Assembly: GCF_003674095.1 (NCBI RefSeq)
Contig: NZ_RDBF01000001.1
Span: 186,001-250,000, forward strand
Length of the DNA: 64,000 nt
Reading direction: 5' to 3'
DNA from: Aeromicrobium phragmitis
GTDB lineage: Bacteria > Actinomycetota > Actinomycetes > Propionibacteriales > Nocardioidaceae
Shown here: positions 43,412-51,533 of the stretch, piece after piece
Numbering within the stretch: the stretch's first letter is position 1
How the letters are laid out: each line of letters begins with the position of its first letter
Notes under the pieces: generated by a model
What the model was told of the DNA's origin: nothing
What the model saw: the letters and a program-made list of their open reading frames with translations, nothing else
Databases searched by the model: none
Made by a program: the position numbers and the translations under genes

Positions 43412-45252
43412 GCACCTTGGCCCTGCGGATTCGCGAGCGTGCCGAGCGCACTCCCGGCGCGGTCGCGATGCGCGAGAAGAACCTCGGCATCTGGGAACAG
43501 GTCACCTGGCAGGACTACTGGCAGAACGCGGTCCTCGTCGGGCACGGCCTGCTGGCGCTCGGCGTGCAGCCCGGCGACCGCGTCGCGGTGCACAGCGAGA
43601 ATCGGCGCGAGTGGCTGTTCAGCGACATCGGCATCACCGCGGTACGCGCGGTGACCGTCGGGTTGTACCCCACGAATCCTGCGCCCGAGGTGCGCCACGT
43701 CCTGAGTGATTCCGGGTCGTCGGTGCTCATCGCCGAGGATCAGGAACAGGTCGACAAGACACTCGAGGTCGTCAACGAGCTCCCCGACCTCAAGCACATC
43801 GTCTACATCGACCCTCGCGGTATCCGCGGGAGGTACACCGATCCGCGGCTCATGTCGTGGGACGAGTTCCTCGCCCTCGGCGAGGAGCACCGCTCCCAAC
43901 ACCCCGGGGCGGTGGAGGAGCGGGCCGAGCAGGCCGAGCTCACCGACGTCGCGACGCTCGTCTACACGTCCGGCACCACGGGCCCGCCCAAGGGCGCGAT
44001 GCTGACCATCAGCAACATCGAGTTCGTCATCGACACGCTCGCCAATCAGGGCGCGTTCGTCGACCCGCCGGCGAGCGACAAGGACCTCATCGTGTCCTAC
44101 CTGCCGCTGTGCCACGTCGCGGAGCGCGTCTTCACGACGTGGTTCAACGCGGCGGTCGGTTCACAGGTCAACTTCGCCGAGTCGATCGAGACGGTGCAGG
44201 TCGCGCTGCGCGAGGTGCAACCGACCATCGTCTTCGGTGTCCCTCGCATCTGGGAGAAGATCGCCGCCGGCGTCCACATCCGGATGAGCGGTGCGTCGCG
44301 GCTCAAGCGCGCGAACTTCGCGCTGTGGATGCGCGTCTCGCGCTGGATCGGCCGCAAGCTCGTCGAGAACGAGGGCAATCACACGCTCGCCACCCGGCTC
44401 GCCTATGCGCTCGGATGGGTGTTCCTGTACCGCCCGCTGCGCGAGCGGCTCGGTCTGGCGAAGGCTCGCTATGCCGCGTCCGGTGCGGCTCCGATCGCCC
44501 CGGAGGTGCTCGAGTTCTTCATGGGCATCGGCCTCTCGATGCACGAGGTCTACGGCATGACCGAGAACAGCGCGATCGCCACGGCCAACGTCGCCGGCCG
44601 CATCAAGGTGGGCACGGTCGGCGAGCCGCAGCAGGGCGCCGAGGTGCGCATCGACGAGGAGACCGGCGAGATCCTCACCCGTCACGCGGGCACGTTCGCC
44701 GGCTACTGGAACAATCCCGACGCCACGGCCCGCACGATCGACCCCGACGGCTGGCTCCACACCGGCGACGTCGGCGAATGGGTCGACGGGACGCACATCA
44801 AGATCACCGACCGGATCAAGGACATCATCATCACCGCCGGCGGCAAGAACATCGCGCCGAGCGAGATCGAGAACAGCCTCAAGTCCTCGCCGTACATCAA
44901 GGAGGCGATCGTCGTCGGCGACCGCCGCCGCTACCTGACGGCGCTCATCGGTATCGAGCTGGACACCGTGGGCGACTGGGCGCAACGGCGCAAGATCGCG
45001 TTCACGACGTACCGCGACCTCACCGAGAAGCCCGAGGTGCGCGAGCTCGTCCAGCAGATCGTCAACGAGACCAACACCAAGTTCGCCTCCGTGGAGACGA
45101 TCAAACGGTTCGCGCTGTTGCCCAAGGAGCTCGATCACGAGCAGGGCGAACTCACGGCGACCCAGAAGGTCAAGCGGTCGGCGATCACCGAGCAGTTCGC
45201 GGCGCAGATCGCCGCCATGTACGACGAGGCACCCGAGGAGGTGCCGGCATGA
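43408..45252 (+). CDS. Long-chain acyl-CoA synthetase (AMP-forming), FadD15-like
   Basis: 614 aa. YTSGTTGPPKGAMLT is the P-loop, YGMTENSAIAT the adenine site, GWLHTGDVGEW and ITAGGKNIAPSEIEN the hinge region. AMP-forming family that joins acids to CoA. A long insertion (residues about 280-370) is typical of the long-chain FACS group. It lies inside the transporter operon, overlapping LivG by 4 bp, so it probably traps the imported acid as its CoA ester (inference). Confidence 0.9.
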   Translation: MSTLALRIRERAERTPGAVAMREKNLGIWEQVTWQDYWQNAVLVGHGLLALGVQPGDRVAVHSENRREWLFSDIGITAVRAVTVGLYPTNPAPEVRHVLSDSGSSVLIAEDQEQVDKTLEVVNELPDLKHIVYIDPRGIRGRYTDPRLMSWDEFLALGEEHRSQHPGAVEERAEQAELTDVATLVYTSGTTGPPKGAMLTISNIEFVIDTLANQGAFVDPPASDKDLIVSYLPLCHVAERVFTTWFNAAVGSQVNFAESIETVQVALREVQPTIVFGVPRIWEKIAAGVHIRMSGASRLKRANFALWMRVSRWIGRKLVENEGNHTLATRLAYALGWVFLYRPLRERLGLAKARYAASGAAPIAPEVLEFFMGIGLSMHEVYGMTENSAIATANVAGRIKVGTVGEPQQGAEVRIDEETGEILTRHAGTFAGYWNNPDATARTIDPDGWLHTGDVGEWVDGTHIKITDRIKDIIITAGGKNIAPSEIENSLKSSPYIKEAIVVGDRRRYLTALIGIELDTVGDWAQRRKIAFTTYRDLTEKPEVRELVQQIVNETNTKFASVETIKRFALLPKELDHEQGELTATQKVKRSAITEQFAAQIAAMYDEAPEEVPA

Positions 45253-45331
45253 CCGCGAGCCCACGAGCGACCACCCCGCCGCGTCATGCCGTCGTGTGCC
45301 CCCTCTCGACTTCCTTAGGCCAGGTGACGGT

Positions 45332-46228
45332 ATGAACACGTTCGCGCAAGCCGTGCTGAACGGCTTCAGCCAGGGCGCGATCTACGCGCTGCTCGCGCTG
45401 GGGTACGTCATGATCTACAAGGCCACCCACGTCATCAGCTTCGCTCAACCGGCGCTGATGGTGTGCGGCGGACTCTTCAGCTACCACCTCACCACCCAGG
45501 TCGGGCTGCCGTTCTGGCCGGGCCTGCTGCTCGCGATGATCCTCGGCGCTCTGCTGGGCATGGCCGTCGAGCGTCTCGCCCTGCGGCCCATGGTCGGCAA
45601 GCCGGTCTTCACGCTCGCGATCATCACGATCGGTGTCGACATCGTGCTGCGCATCGGCGCGAACCGCTACATGGGCGCGAACCCCCGCATCGTGACCTTC
45701 CCCAACGGGTCGCGGCAGTACGAGGTCTTCGGGCTCTCGATCACTCATCAGCGGGTCGCGCTCATCGCGGTCACCGCGATCACCGTCGTCGCGCTCGTCA
45801 TGTTCTTCCGCTACGCCAAGGCCGGCCTGGCGATGCGAGCGACGGCGCTGAACCAGGAGACCGCCCTCGCCCAGGGCATCCGGGTCGGTGCGATCTTCGC
45901 GCTCGCCTGGGCCATCGCCGGTGGTCTGGCCACGATCGCGGGGACCTTCGTGGCCGCCGGCTCGGCCGGCATGGAGCAGAACACCTGGATCATCGCGCTC
46001 AAGGCGCTGCCGGCGATCATCATCGGCGGTCTCGACAGCCTGCCGGGCGCCGTCATCGGGGGCCTGGCCGTCGGCATCGTCGAATCACTCACCGCCGTCT
46101 ACCAGCCGAACGTCGCTCCGTTCCTCGGCGCGAACTTCGCGCTCGTGGCCCCCTACGCCCTGATGTTCCTGGTGCTGCTCGTCAGACCGTACGGACTCTT
46201 CGGCACCCGAGAGGTGGAACGCGTATGA
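45332..46228 (+). CDS. livH: Branched-chain-type ABC transporter permease (LivH family)
   Basis: 298 aa with about eight membrane helices. NGFSQGAIYALLALGYVMIYKATHVISFAQPALM is the LivH N-terminus, and QGIRVGAIFALAWAIAGGLATIAGTF and AIIIGGLDSLPGAVIGGLAVGI are family motifs. I chose the ATG at 45332 after CAGGTGACGGT; the 79-bp gap from the ligase is the only one inside the operon. The stop overlaps the next ATG by 4 bp. Confidence 0.92.
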   Translation: MNTFAQAVLNGFSQGAIYALLALGYVMIYKATHVISFAQPALMVCGGLFSYHLTTQVGLPFWPGLLLAMILGALLGMAVERLALRPMVGKPVFTLAIITIGVDIVLRIGANRYMGANPRIVTFPNGSRQYEVFGLSITHQRVALIAVTAITVVALVMFFRYAKAGLAMRATALNQETALAQGIRVGAIFALAWAIAGGLATIAGTFVAAGSAGMEQNTWIIALKALPAIIIGGLDSLPGAVIGGLAVGIVESLTAVYQPNVAPFLGANFALVAPYALMFLVLLVRPYGLFGTREVERV

Positions 46229-47379
46229 CCAGCACGCTCACCCCCCGCCGCGCTCCGCGGCCGCCGCGGGGGCGCCCCCTGCTGCGCACCTCGTACGCAC
46301 AGGACATGGGGCTACTCAACACCCCGGCCAAGCGTAGTTCCACCGCGCTGGTCATCCTCGCGGCGTTCACGGTGCCGTTCTTCGTCACCGACGATCTGCT
46401 GCTGATCTTCACGCTCGGCCTCATCGCCTCCGTCGGAGCCATCGGCCTCAACCTCGTCACGGGGTACGCCGGGCAGGTGTCCCTCGGACACGCCTTCTTC
46501 CTCGGCATCGGCGCCTACACCGGAGCCGTGCTGGGTGGAGACCCGGAAGGGTCGGTCACCGGCTACGGGCTGCCGATGTGGATCTGGCTCCCGGCCGCGG
46601 GGGTCGTCGCCGCCGTCGCCGGGCTCATCGTGGGTCCGGTCGCGGTCCGGCTGCGCGGCCTGTATCTGGCGATCGTGACGCTCGGCTTGGTGTTCCTCGG
46701 GGAGCACATCTTCCGCGAGGCGCGCACCTTCACCGGCGGTCCGGGCGTCGGCCGACGCGGTCCCGACCTCGAGCTGTTCGGGGTCGACTTCGCCCAGGCC
46801 GGCACCCTGTTCGGCCTCGGCCTGAGCCGTGACCAGCAGCAGTACCTGCTCGCGCTCGTCTTCCTCATCGTGTTCGCGTTCCTCGGGCGCAACATCGCCC
46901 GTTCCGGCGTCGGCCGCGCGTTCTCGGCAGTGCGCGACCGCGACGTCGCGGCGGCGGTGATCGGCGTGAACCTGACGGTCTACAAGGTCATGGCGTTCGC
47001 GATGTCGTCCTTCTTCGCCGGGGTCGCGGGTGCTCTCTACTACGCCGTCGTCGGCGTGTTCGAGCCCGGCGCCTTCGGGCTGCTGCTGAGCATCCAGTAC
47101 CTCGCGATGGTGCTCATCGGCGGCGTCGCGACGATCTCCGGCTCGATCATGGGCGCGCTGTTCATCACCTCGCTGCCACGCATCGCGCAGGAGATCGCGC
47201 ACCTCTTCCCGGTCATCAGCACGTCCACGGCCGGCGGCGGCATCATCAACGTCTTCCAGTTCGAGGCCATTCTCTACGGCTTGCTGATCATCGGCTTCCT
47301 CATCTTCGAGCCTCGGGGCTTGTTCGGCATCTGGATGCGGATCCGGAACTACTGGAAGGGCTGGCCCTTCTCCTACTGA
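46225..47379 (+). CDS. livM: Branched-chain-type ABC transporter permease (LivM family)
   Basis: 384 aa. After a basic cytoplasmic N-terminus of about 45 residues come some ten helices: ASVGAIGLNLVTGYAGQVSLGHAFFLGIGAYTGA is the LivM signature, and RSGVGRAFSAVRDRDVAAAVIGVNLTVYKVMAFAMSSFFAGVAGALYY is the coupling region. It pairs with LivH. Substrate unknown. It is followed 10 bp later by the binding-protein gene. Confidence 0.92.
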   Translation: MTSTLTPRRAPRPPRGRPLLRTSYAQDMGLLNTPAKRSSTALVILAAFTVPFFVTDDLLLIFTLGLIASVGAIGLNLVTGYAGQVSLGHAFFLGIGAYTGAVLGGDPEGSVTGYGLPMWIWLPAAGVVAAVAGLIVGPVAVRLRGLYLAIVTLGLVFLGEHIFREARTFTGGPGVGRRGPDLELFGVDFAQAGTLFGLGLSRDQQQYLLALVFLIVFAFLGRNIARSGVGRAFSAVRDRDVAAAVIGVNLTVYKVMAFAMSSFFAGVAGALYYAVVGVFEPGAFGLLLSIQYLAMVLIGGVATISGSIMGALFITSLPRIAQEIAHLFPVISTSTAGGGIINVFQFEAILYGLLIIGFLIFEPRGLFGIWMRIRNYWKGWPFSY

Positions 47380-47389
47380 AAGGAAAGAA

Positions 47390-48691
47390 GTGATCATGAC
47401 GCACCGACGATTCATGACCCGGGCGCTCGCGGGAGCAGCCATCGCCGCCCTCGTGCTCAGCGGGTGCCGCGGCGGGGGAGGCGGCGACGAGGACGGCGCG
47501 AGCGCCGGCATCACCGAGGAGCCCTGTCCGGACGCGGTCAACGAGGACAACGGCTGCATCTACCTCGGCGCCATCTCCGACCTCACCAAGGGCCCGTTCG
47601 CGCCCTTGGCCGTGCCCATCACGGACGCGCAGAAGGCGTTCTGGCAGCGGGTCAACGAGGAGGGCGGTGTCGGTGGCTACGACATCAACATCGAGGACCA
47701 CATCGCCGACGCCGAGTACAACCCGGAGATCCACAACCGGCGCTACCAGGAGATGCGCAACGACATCCTGGCGCTCGGGCAGACCCTCGGGTCGTCGCAG
47801 ACTCTGGCGATCCTCGAGGACATGAAGAACGACGACGTCATCGGCATCCCGGCGTCGTGGAACTCCGCGTGGTCGTTCGAGGACCAGATCCTCGAGAGCG
47901 GCGCGAACTACTGCTTCGAGGCGATGAACGGTGTCGACTGGGCGGTTCAGGCGCGCGGCGTCAGCGGCACGGTCATGGCGATCAAGTACCCGAACGACTA
48001 CGGCGGAGACGCGGCCGCGGGTGCCAAGGCGGCGGCCGAAGCCAACGGCCTCGAGTTCGTGGAGGTCGAGACGCCGACCGGCCAGGACAACCAGGCCGGT
48101 GCCGTGGCCGCGGTGCTGCAGCAGCAGCCCGAGCTGATCGTCGTCACGACCGGTCCGGCCGAGATGGCGACGATCGTCGGCGGCGCGGCGGCTCAGGGCT
48201 GGCAGGGCACGGTCGTCGGATCGAGCCCGACGTGGAACCCGGCGCTGCTGCAGTCGGCGGCCGCACCGGCGCTGGAGGCCATGTACTTCCAGGCCGGACC
48301 GTGGGGACCGTGGGGCACCGACACCCCCGGTCACGAGGCGATGCGCAACGCGCTCGGCGACGTCACGCCCAATGACGGGTACACCGCAGGCTGGGCGTGG
48401 AGCTACCCGCTTCTCGCCGCGCTCGAGGCGGCCGCTGAGATGGACGGCGGCATCACCCGCGCCAACCTCGTCGAGGCGGCGCAGAACCTCGAGGAGGTCG
48501 ACTACGAGGACATCCTGCCGCCGGAGTCGGGCAACCAGGCCGGTGAGCCGGACGAGGTGGCGTGGCGCGAGAGCGTCATCAGCAGGGTGGATCCCGAGGC
48601 TCCGACGGGCGTCTCGATCGAGCAGGAGATGTCGGCCGGCCCGACCGCCGAGTCGTACGACTTCTCTGAGCCCTGCTTCGCACTGCGGTAA
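47390..48691 (+). CDS. Branched-chain-type ABC transporter substrate-binding lipoprotein (LivK-like)
   Basis: 433 aa. The signal peptide ends AALVLSGC, a lipobox. The body has the type I periplasmic-binding fold (YLGAISDLTKGPFAPLAVPITDAQKAFWQRVNEEGGVGGYDINI, IKYPNDYGGDAAAGAKAAAE). It starts with GTG at 47390 or ATG at 47396; an AAAGGAAAG serves either. Expected to capture the operon's ligand outside the membrane. An IS element starts 29 bp after its stop. Confidence 0.9.
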   Translation: MIMTHRRFMTRALAGAAIAALVLSGCRGGGGGDEDGASAGITEEPCPDAVNEDNGCIYLGAISDLTKGPFAPLAVPITDAQKAFWQRVNEEGGVGGYDINIEDHIADAEYNPEIHNRRYQEMRNDILALGQTLGSSQTLAILEDMKNDDVIGIPASWNSAWSFEDQILESGANYCFEAMNGVDWAVQARGVSGTVMAIKYPNDYGGDAAAGAKAAAEANGLEFVEVETPTGQDNQAGAVAAVLQQQPELIVVTTGPAEMATIVGGAAAQGWQGTVVGSSPTWNPALLQSAAAPALEAMYFQAGPWGPWGTDTPGHEAMRNALGDVTPNDGYTAGWAWSYPLLAALEAAAEMDGGITRANLVEAAQNLEEVDYEDILPPESGNQAGEPDEVAWRESVISRVDPEAPTGVSIEQEMSAGPTAESYDFSEPCFALR

Positions 48692-48758
48692 CCCATCACG
48701 ACGCGAGGGGCCGGGCGTATGAACTGGTCCCCAGAAGTTGGACTGGGCAAGTAGGAGC

Positions 48759-49584
48759 CTACGCAGCGAGGGCCTGGGTCCGGTATTGCACCGGGCTCAG
48801 GCCCTTGAGCGTTGAGTGGCCCCGCTCGGTGTTGAACCAGGTGATGTAGGTGTGGATCGCCGCGATGAGGGCGTCGACGGTGAGGAACGTGGTGTTGCAG
48901 TAGAGCTCGTCTTTGAGGTGGCCGAAGAAGCTCTCCATGACGGTGTTGTCGAGGCAGTTGCCCTTGCGGGACATCGACTGGGCCGCGTGGTTCTTCAGCA
49001 GCTTCCGCCAGGAGGCGTGCTGGTACTGGAACCCCTGGTCGGAGTGGACGATCGGCCTCTCGCCCGTGACGCAGCGAGGTGTTGGTCAGCTCGAGGTTCG
49101 GGGAGATGCCGGCGGCGTGGCCGATGATCTCCCGTCCGAACAGGTCCATCACCGTCGAGAGGTAGACGCGCCGGTCCCCGACACGGAACTCGGTCACGTC
49201 GGTGACCCATTTCTGGTTCGGGCCCGTGGCGGTGAAGTCCCGCTTGAGGAGGTTCGGTGCGCTCTTGCCGGCCTCGCCCTTGAACGAGTTGTAGCGTTTG
49301 CGCCGCCGGATCTGACACCGCAGCCCGAGCTGACGCATCAGCTTCAACACCGTCTTCTTCGACACCACCCAGCCCGCGTCGCGGAGCTTGCCGTGGATGC
49401 GGCGGTGCCCGTAGCGCCCCGCAAACCGGTCGAAGATCCTCCGGATCTCGTCCTTCAGCTCCGCATGCCGGTCCGGGGCGTCGAGACGGGCCTGGTGGTA
49501 GAAGAACGTCGATCGCGGCAGCTGCGCGACCGTGAGCAGGGTGGTGAGGGAGTGCTCGGCCTTGAGGGCGACGACGGCGTTCAC
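48759..49584 (-). pseudogene. IS3-family transposase OrfB, frameshifted DDE domain
   Basis: The frame from 49584 (VNAVVALKAEH...) runs through HTH_21 (RYGHRRIHGKLRDAGWVVSKKTVLKLMR) and the first catalytic aspartate (KWVTDVTEFRVGDRRVY) to LELTNTSLR. Near 49070 the reading continues in another frame: VTGERPIVHSDQGFQYQH (second D), then NTVMESFFGHLKDELY (E), ending LSPVQYRTQALAA. The break falls between the first and second catalytic residues, seemingly with a few residues lost, so the enzyme is probably dead unless the sequence has an error. Confidence 0.8.
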
Positions 49585-50075
49585 CTTGTCCGTCGCCTCT
49601 CCTCCATCAAGGCCCGCAATTTTCCCAAGTACGCGTTCTGAGCCCTCAGGTACTCGTTCTCTCGCCGCAGCCGTTCCAGCTCCGACTCCTCGCCGCCCGT
49701 CGGCGGCGTCGACCCACGCGGCCGCCCCAACGGCTTCGGTCTCAGACCGTCCTCGCCGTCGTTGCGGTACTTCCGCGCCCACGTCTCGATCAGCTTCGGC
49801 GACGACACCCCGAACTCACGGGCGAGGTCGACCTTCGGCTCCCCTGCAAGGAACCGGGTAACGATCTCGAGCTTCACCTCGAACGGGTACGACTGCTTCG
49901 TCGGTTTGGACACCAGCGCTCCTCGACCACGCACACGCCAGCGGTCGTAAAGCCGCTTCACGGCCGGCCCGCTCACGCCGAGCTCCGTCGCGACCGACTG
50001 CTCACCGCGACCTTCCTCGAAGCACGCTACCGCCAGGACACGCTGCTGCTCCGTCAACGAACTTCGCCCATGCAT
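49581..50075 (-). CDS. IS3-family transposase OrfA (helix-turn-helix)
   Basis: 164 aa with two helix-turn-helix units (LTEQQRVLAVACFEEGRGEQSVATELGVSGPAVKRLYDRW and PFEVKLEIVTRFLAGEPKVDLAREFGVSSPKLIETWARKY) and a leucine-zipper tail (LERLRRENEYLRAQNAYLGKLRALMEE). A double-HTH OrfA marks the IS150 subgroup. Its stop overlaps the OrfB GTG (GTGA), and a -1 slippery heptamer lies 14 codons before its stop. Confidence 0.88.
   Translation of the reverse strand: MHGRSSLTEQQRVLAVACFEEGRGEQSVATELGVSGPAVKRLYDRWRVRGRGALVSKPTKQSYPFEVKLEIVTRFLAGEPKVDLAREFGVSSPKLIETWARKYRNDGEDGLRPKPLGRPRGSTPPTGGEESELERLRRENEYLRAQNAYLGKLRALMEERRRTR
49620..49626 (-). promoter_or_regulatory. Programmed -1 frameshift site GGGAAAA in IS3-type orfA/orfB
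   Basis: On the minus strand the OrfA frame reads G GGA AAA, a canonical X XXY YYZ heptamer. Slippage by -1 leads exactly into the OrfB frame (LGKIAGLDGGEATDKVNAVV), giving the OrfAB fusion used by IS3-family elements. Confidence 0.65.
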
Positions 50076-50079
50076 ATGA

Positions 50080-50131
50080 CTGACCCCCAGAAGTCGGACC
50101 TGAATTTCTCAGTCCAACTCCCGGGGGTCAG
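50080..50131. repeat. Hairpin at the orfA-proximal end of the IS element
   Basis: Perfect 9-bp stem CTGACCCCC (50080-50088) with GGGGGTCAG (50123-50131), continued by partial pairing around a TGAATTTCT loop. The inner arm is a second copy, in the same orientation, of the far-end inverted repeat. It could block transcription entering the transposase from outside. Confidence 0.6.
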
Positions 50132-50203
50132 TTCACTCGGGGTGCGGCCCCTTCGTCATGCTTGTCTTGACGGCACCCACAGTCCCTTTGGAACTCTTGA
50201 GCC

Positions 50204-50941
50204 GTGGCACGGAACTGGTTGTCGGTGACGGTGGAGCTGCTCGGTGGGCGTGGCGAGGAGCTATGGCCCCGGCCAGGGCGGATCTTCGCGGTGGGACCGT
50301 CGCACACCTTCCTCGATCTCGCCCATGCCATCAACGACGCGTTCGCCCGGTGGGATCGGTCGCATCTGTCGGTCTTCACGCTCGGCGACGGGCGCGTCAT
50401 CACCGGCGACGGCGGCGCGGCCGAGTTGTCGGAGTCGCCGGTCGGACCGCTCACCGCGACCCTGAACGTCGCCTCGGCCACCGTGTCCTCGACCGTCGAG
50501 CTGGGGGACGAGTTCCGGTTCGTCTTCGACCTCGGTGACGCGTGGACCCACCGATGCGTGGTCGACCACCAGAAGATCGACCCGGTGGGTCAGCTCGGAA
50601 CGCGGCCGAAGACGCCGCTGCCGTACTGGGGCTGGGGAACCATTCCCGACCAGTACGGGCGGCGATGGGCCGACGATGACGGCCAAAGCCGAGCACCCCG
50701 ACGTCCGAACGTCCTCATCCGATGCTGCTGTCCTGGCCGGACCGCGGACAACAGCTCTCGCTCGACCTGCGCGCGGTGCGCGGGGCAGCCGCGCACGGGG
50801 ACGCCGACCTCTTCCTCGAGGCGGTGGCGGGGCGCGATGTGGACGACGCGCTGCAACAGATCGGGGCCGTGGTGCCGATGGCGTTGTCGCAGCGGCGCGA
50901 CGAGGCCGAGCCCGTCGCGCTATCGCTCATCGATCGGTTGA
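50204..50941 (+). CDS. pRiA4b ORF-3-like protein, N-terminal part (probable frameshift near 50700)
   Basis: The first 165 or so residues form a pRiA4b ORF-3 domain (MARNWLSVTVELLGGRG, HTFLDLAHAINDAFARWD, LGDEFRFVFDLGDAWTHRCVV, YWGWGTIPDQYGRRWADDDG), seen in plasmid-borne and chromosomal proteins of unknown role. After RAPRRP the frame becomes a Cys/Arg-rich shadow of the next ORF and stops at 50941. It starts with GTG 69 bp after the IS end. The true protein probably continues into the frame at 50722-51465. Confidence 0.65.
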   Translation: MARNWLSVTVELLGGRGEELWPRPGRIFAVGPSHTFLDLAHAINDAFARWDRSHLSVFTLGDGRVITGDGGAAELSESPVGPLTATLNVASATVSSTVELGDEFRFVFDLGDAWTHRCVVDHQKIDPVGQLGTRPKTPLPYWGWGTIPDQYGRRWADDDGQSRAPRRPNVLIRCCCPGRTADNSSRSTCARCAGQPRTGTPTSSSRRWRGAMWTTRCNRSGPWCRWRCRSGATRPSPSRYRSSIG

Positions 50942-51465
50942 CCTGGCGCGATGACCCAGGCGACCTGGTGCTAGCGGAGGACTTGCTGGCTTGTCTGCGA
51001 CGCGAGCACATCGATGCCAGGCTGCTGCCCGTCGATCTCGACGAGTTGAGCAGCGAGCTGGAGGGCGACATGACGATGTCATCGGGCGGCTACCTCGATC
51101 TGCTCACCGGTCAGGTTCATGACGAGACCGCTACCGATGCCATGGTGGTCGGCGACGACGTGGTCATCGACGTGGAGCAGGAACCCACGCGCTGGCTTCG
51201 GTTTGAGCGCCGAGGATCGCGGGAGGCCTGGCGCGACATGGCCGATTTCGCCGTGCGGCAGACCGACGCAGCACTTCGTCATCGGATGGAGCAGGCGATA
51301 TCCGGTGCCGGGGCCTTCCGCCGGTTCCGCGACGTCATCCACGCCGAGGGTCTCGTCGAGCCGTGGGAGGTGTTCTCGACCGACCGTCGGTGGGGGCGAT
51401 CTCGCGCGTACCTCGCCGCCGAGGGCATCCGCGTGCAGCATCACACGGTGTCCCCGTCGCCCTGA
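50722..51465 (+). CDS. UPF0158-like protein, C-terminal part of the split gene
   Basis: 247 aa. LSWPDRGQQLSLDLRAVRGAAAHGDADLFLEAVAGRDVDDALQQIG is followed by MTMSSGGYLDLLTGQVHDE and RWLRFERRGSREAWRDMADFA, the UPF0158 pattern. In-frame codons before the ATG (RPHP) look like a continuation of the upstream protein, so the two frames probably form one gene with a -1 shift. If translated alone it starts at the ATG 50722. Function unknown. Confidence 0.65.
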   Translation: MLLSWPDRGQQLSLDLRAVRGAAAHGDADLFLEAVAGRDVDDALQQIGAVVPMALSQRRDEAEPVALSLIDRLTWRDDPGDLVLAEDLLACLRREHIDARLLPVDLDELSSELEGDMTMSSGGYLDLLTGQVHDETATDAMVVGDDVVIDVEQEPTRWLRFERRGSREAWRDMADFAVRQTDAALRHRMEQAISGAGAFRRFRDVIHAEGLVEPWEVFSTDRRWGRSRAYLAAEGIRVQHHTVSPSP

Positions 51466-51519
51466 CGCATCGCCGGCTGAAGAAGCCCGCCGACGCCTCA
51501 GCGATTGCGCCCTCGCCGG

Positions 51520-51525
51520 TAAGGT
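51520..51525 (+). promoter_or_regulatory. -10 box (TAAGGT) of a leaderless promoter, cca
   Basis: TAAGGT ends 8 nt before the GTG at 51534, and no ribosome-binding site is present. Confidence 0.45.
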
Positions 51526-51533
51526 GGCCTATC

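Larger units (their letters stand above)
48720..50135 (-). mobile_element. IS3-family insertion sequence (IS150-like)
   Basis: About 1416 bp, bounded by 25-bp imperfect inverted repeats (48720-48744 and 50111-50135; 21 of 25 match, outer ends TGAACTG). Two overlapping minus-strand frames encode OrfA and OrfB with a slippery GGGAAAA between them, typical of IS3-family elements. No target-site duplication is visible (flanks GTA and CTC differ), so the copy may be old or rearranged. It sits between livK and the pRiA4b-like gene. Confidence 0.88.

Noticed and set aside
46312-47559. 415-codon minus-strand frame opposite livM
   Set aside because: Antisense shadow with charged low-complexity sequence; no start signal.
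48716-50139. Target-site duplication flanking the IS element
   Set aside because: Bases outside the inverted repeats (GTA on the left, CTC on the right) do not match in any register tried.
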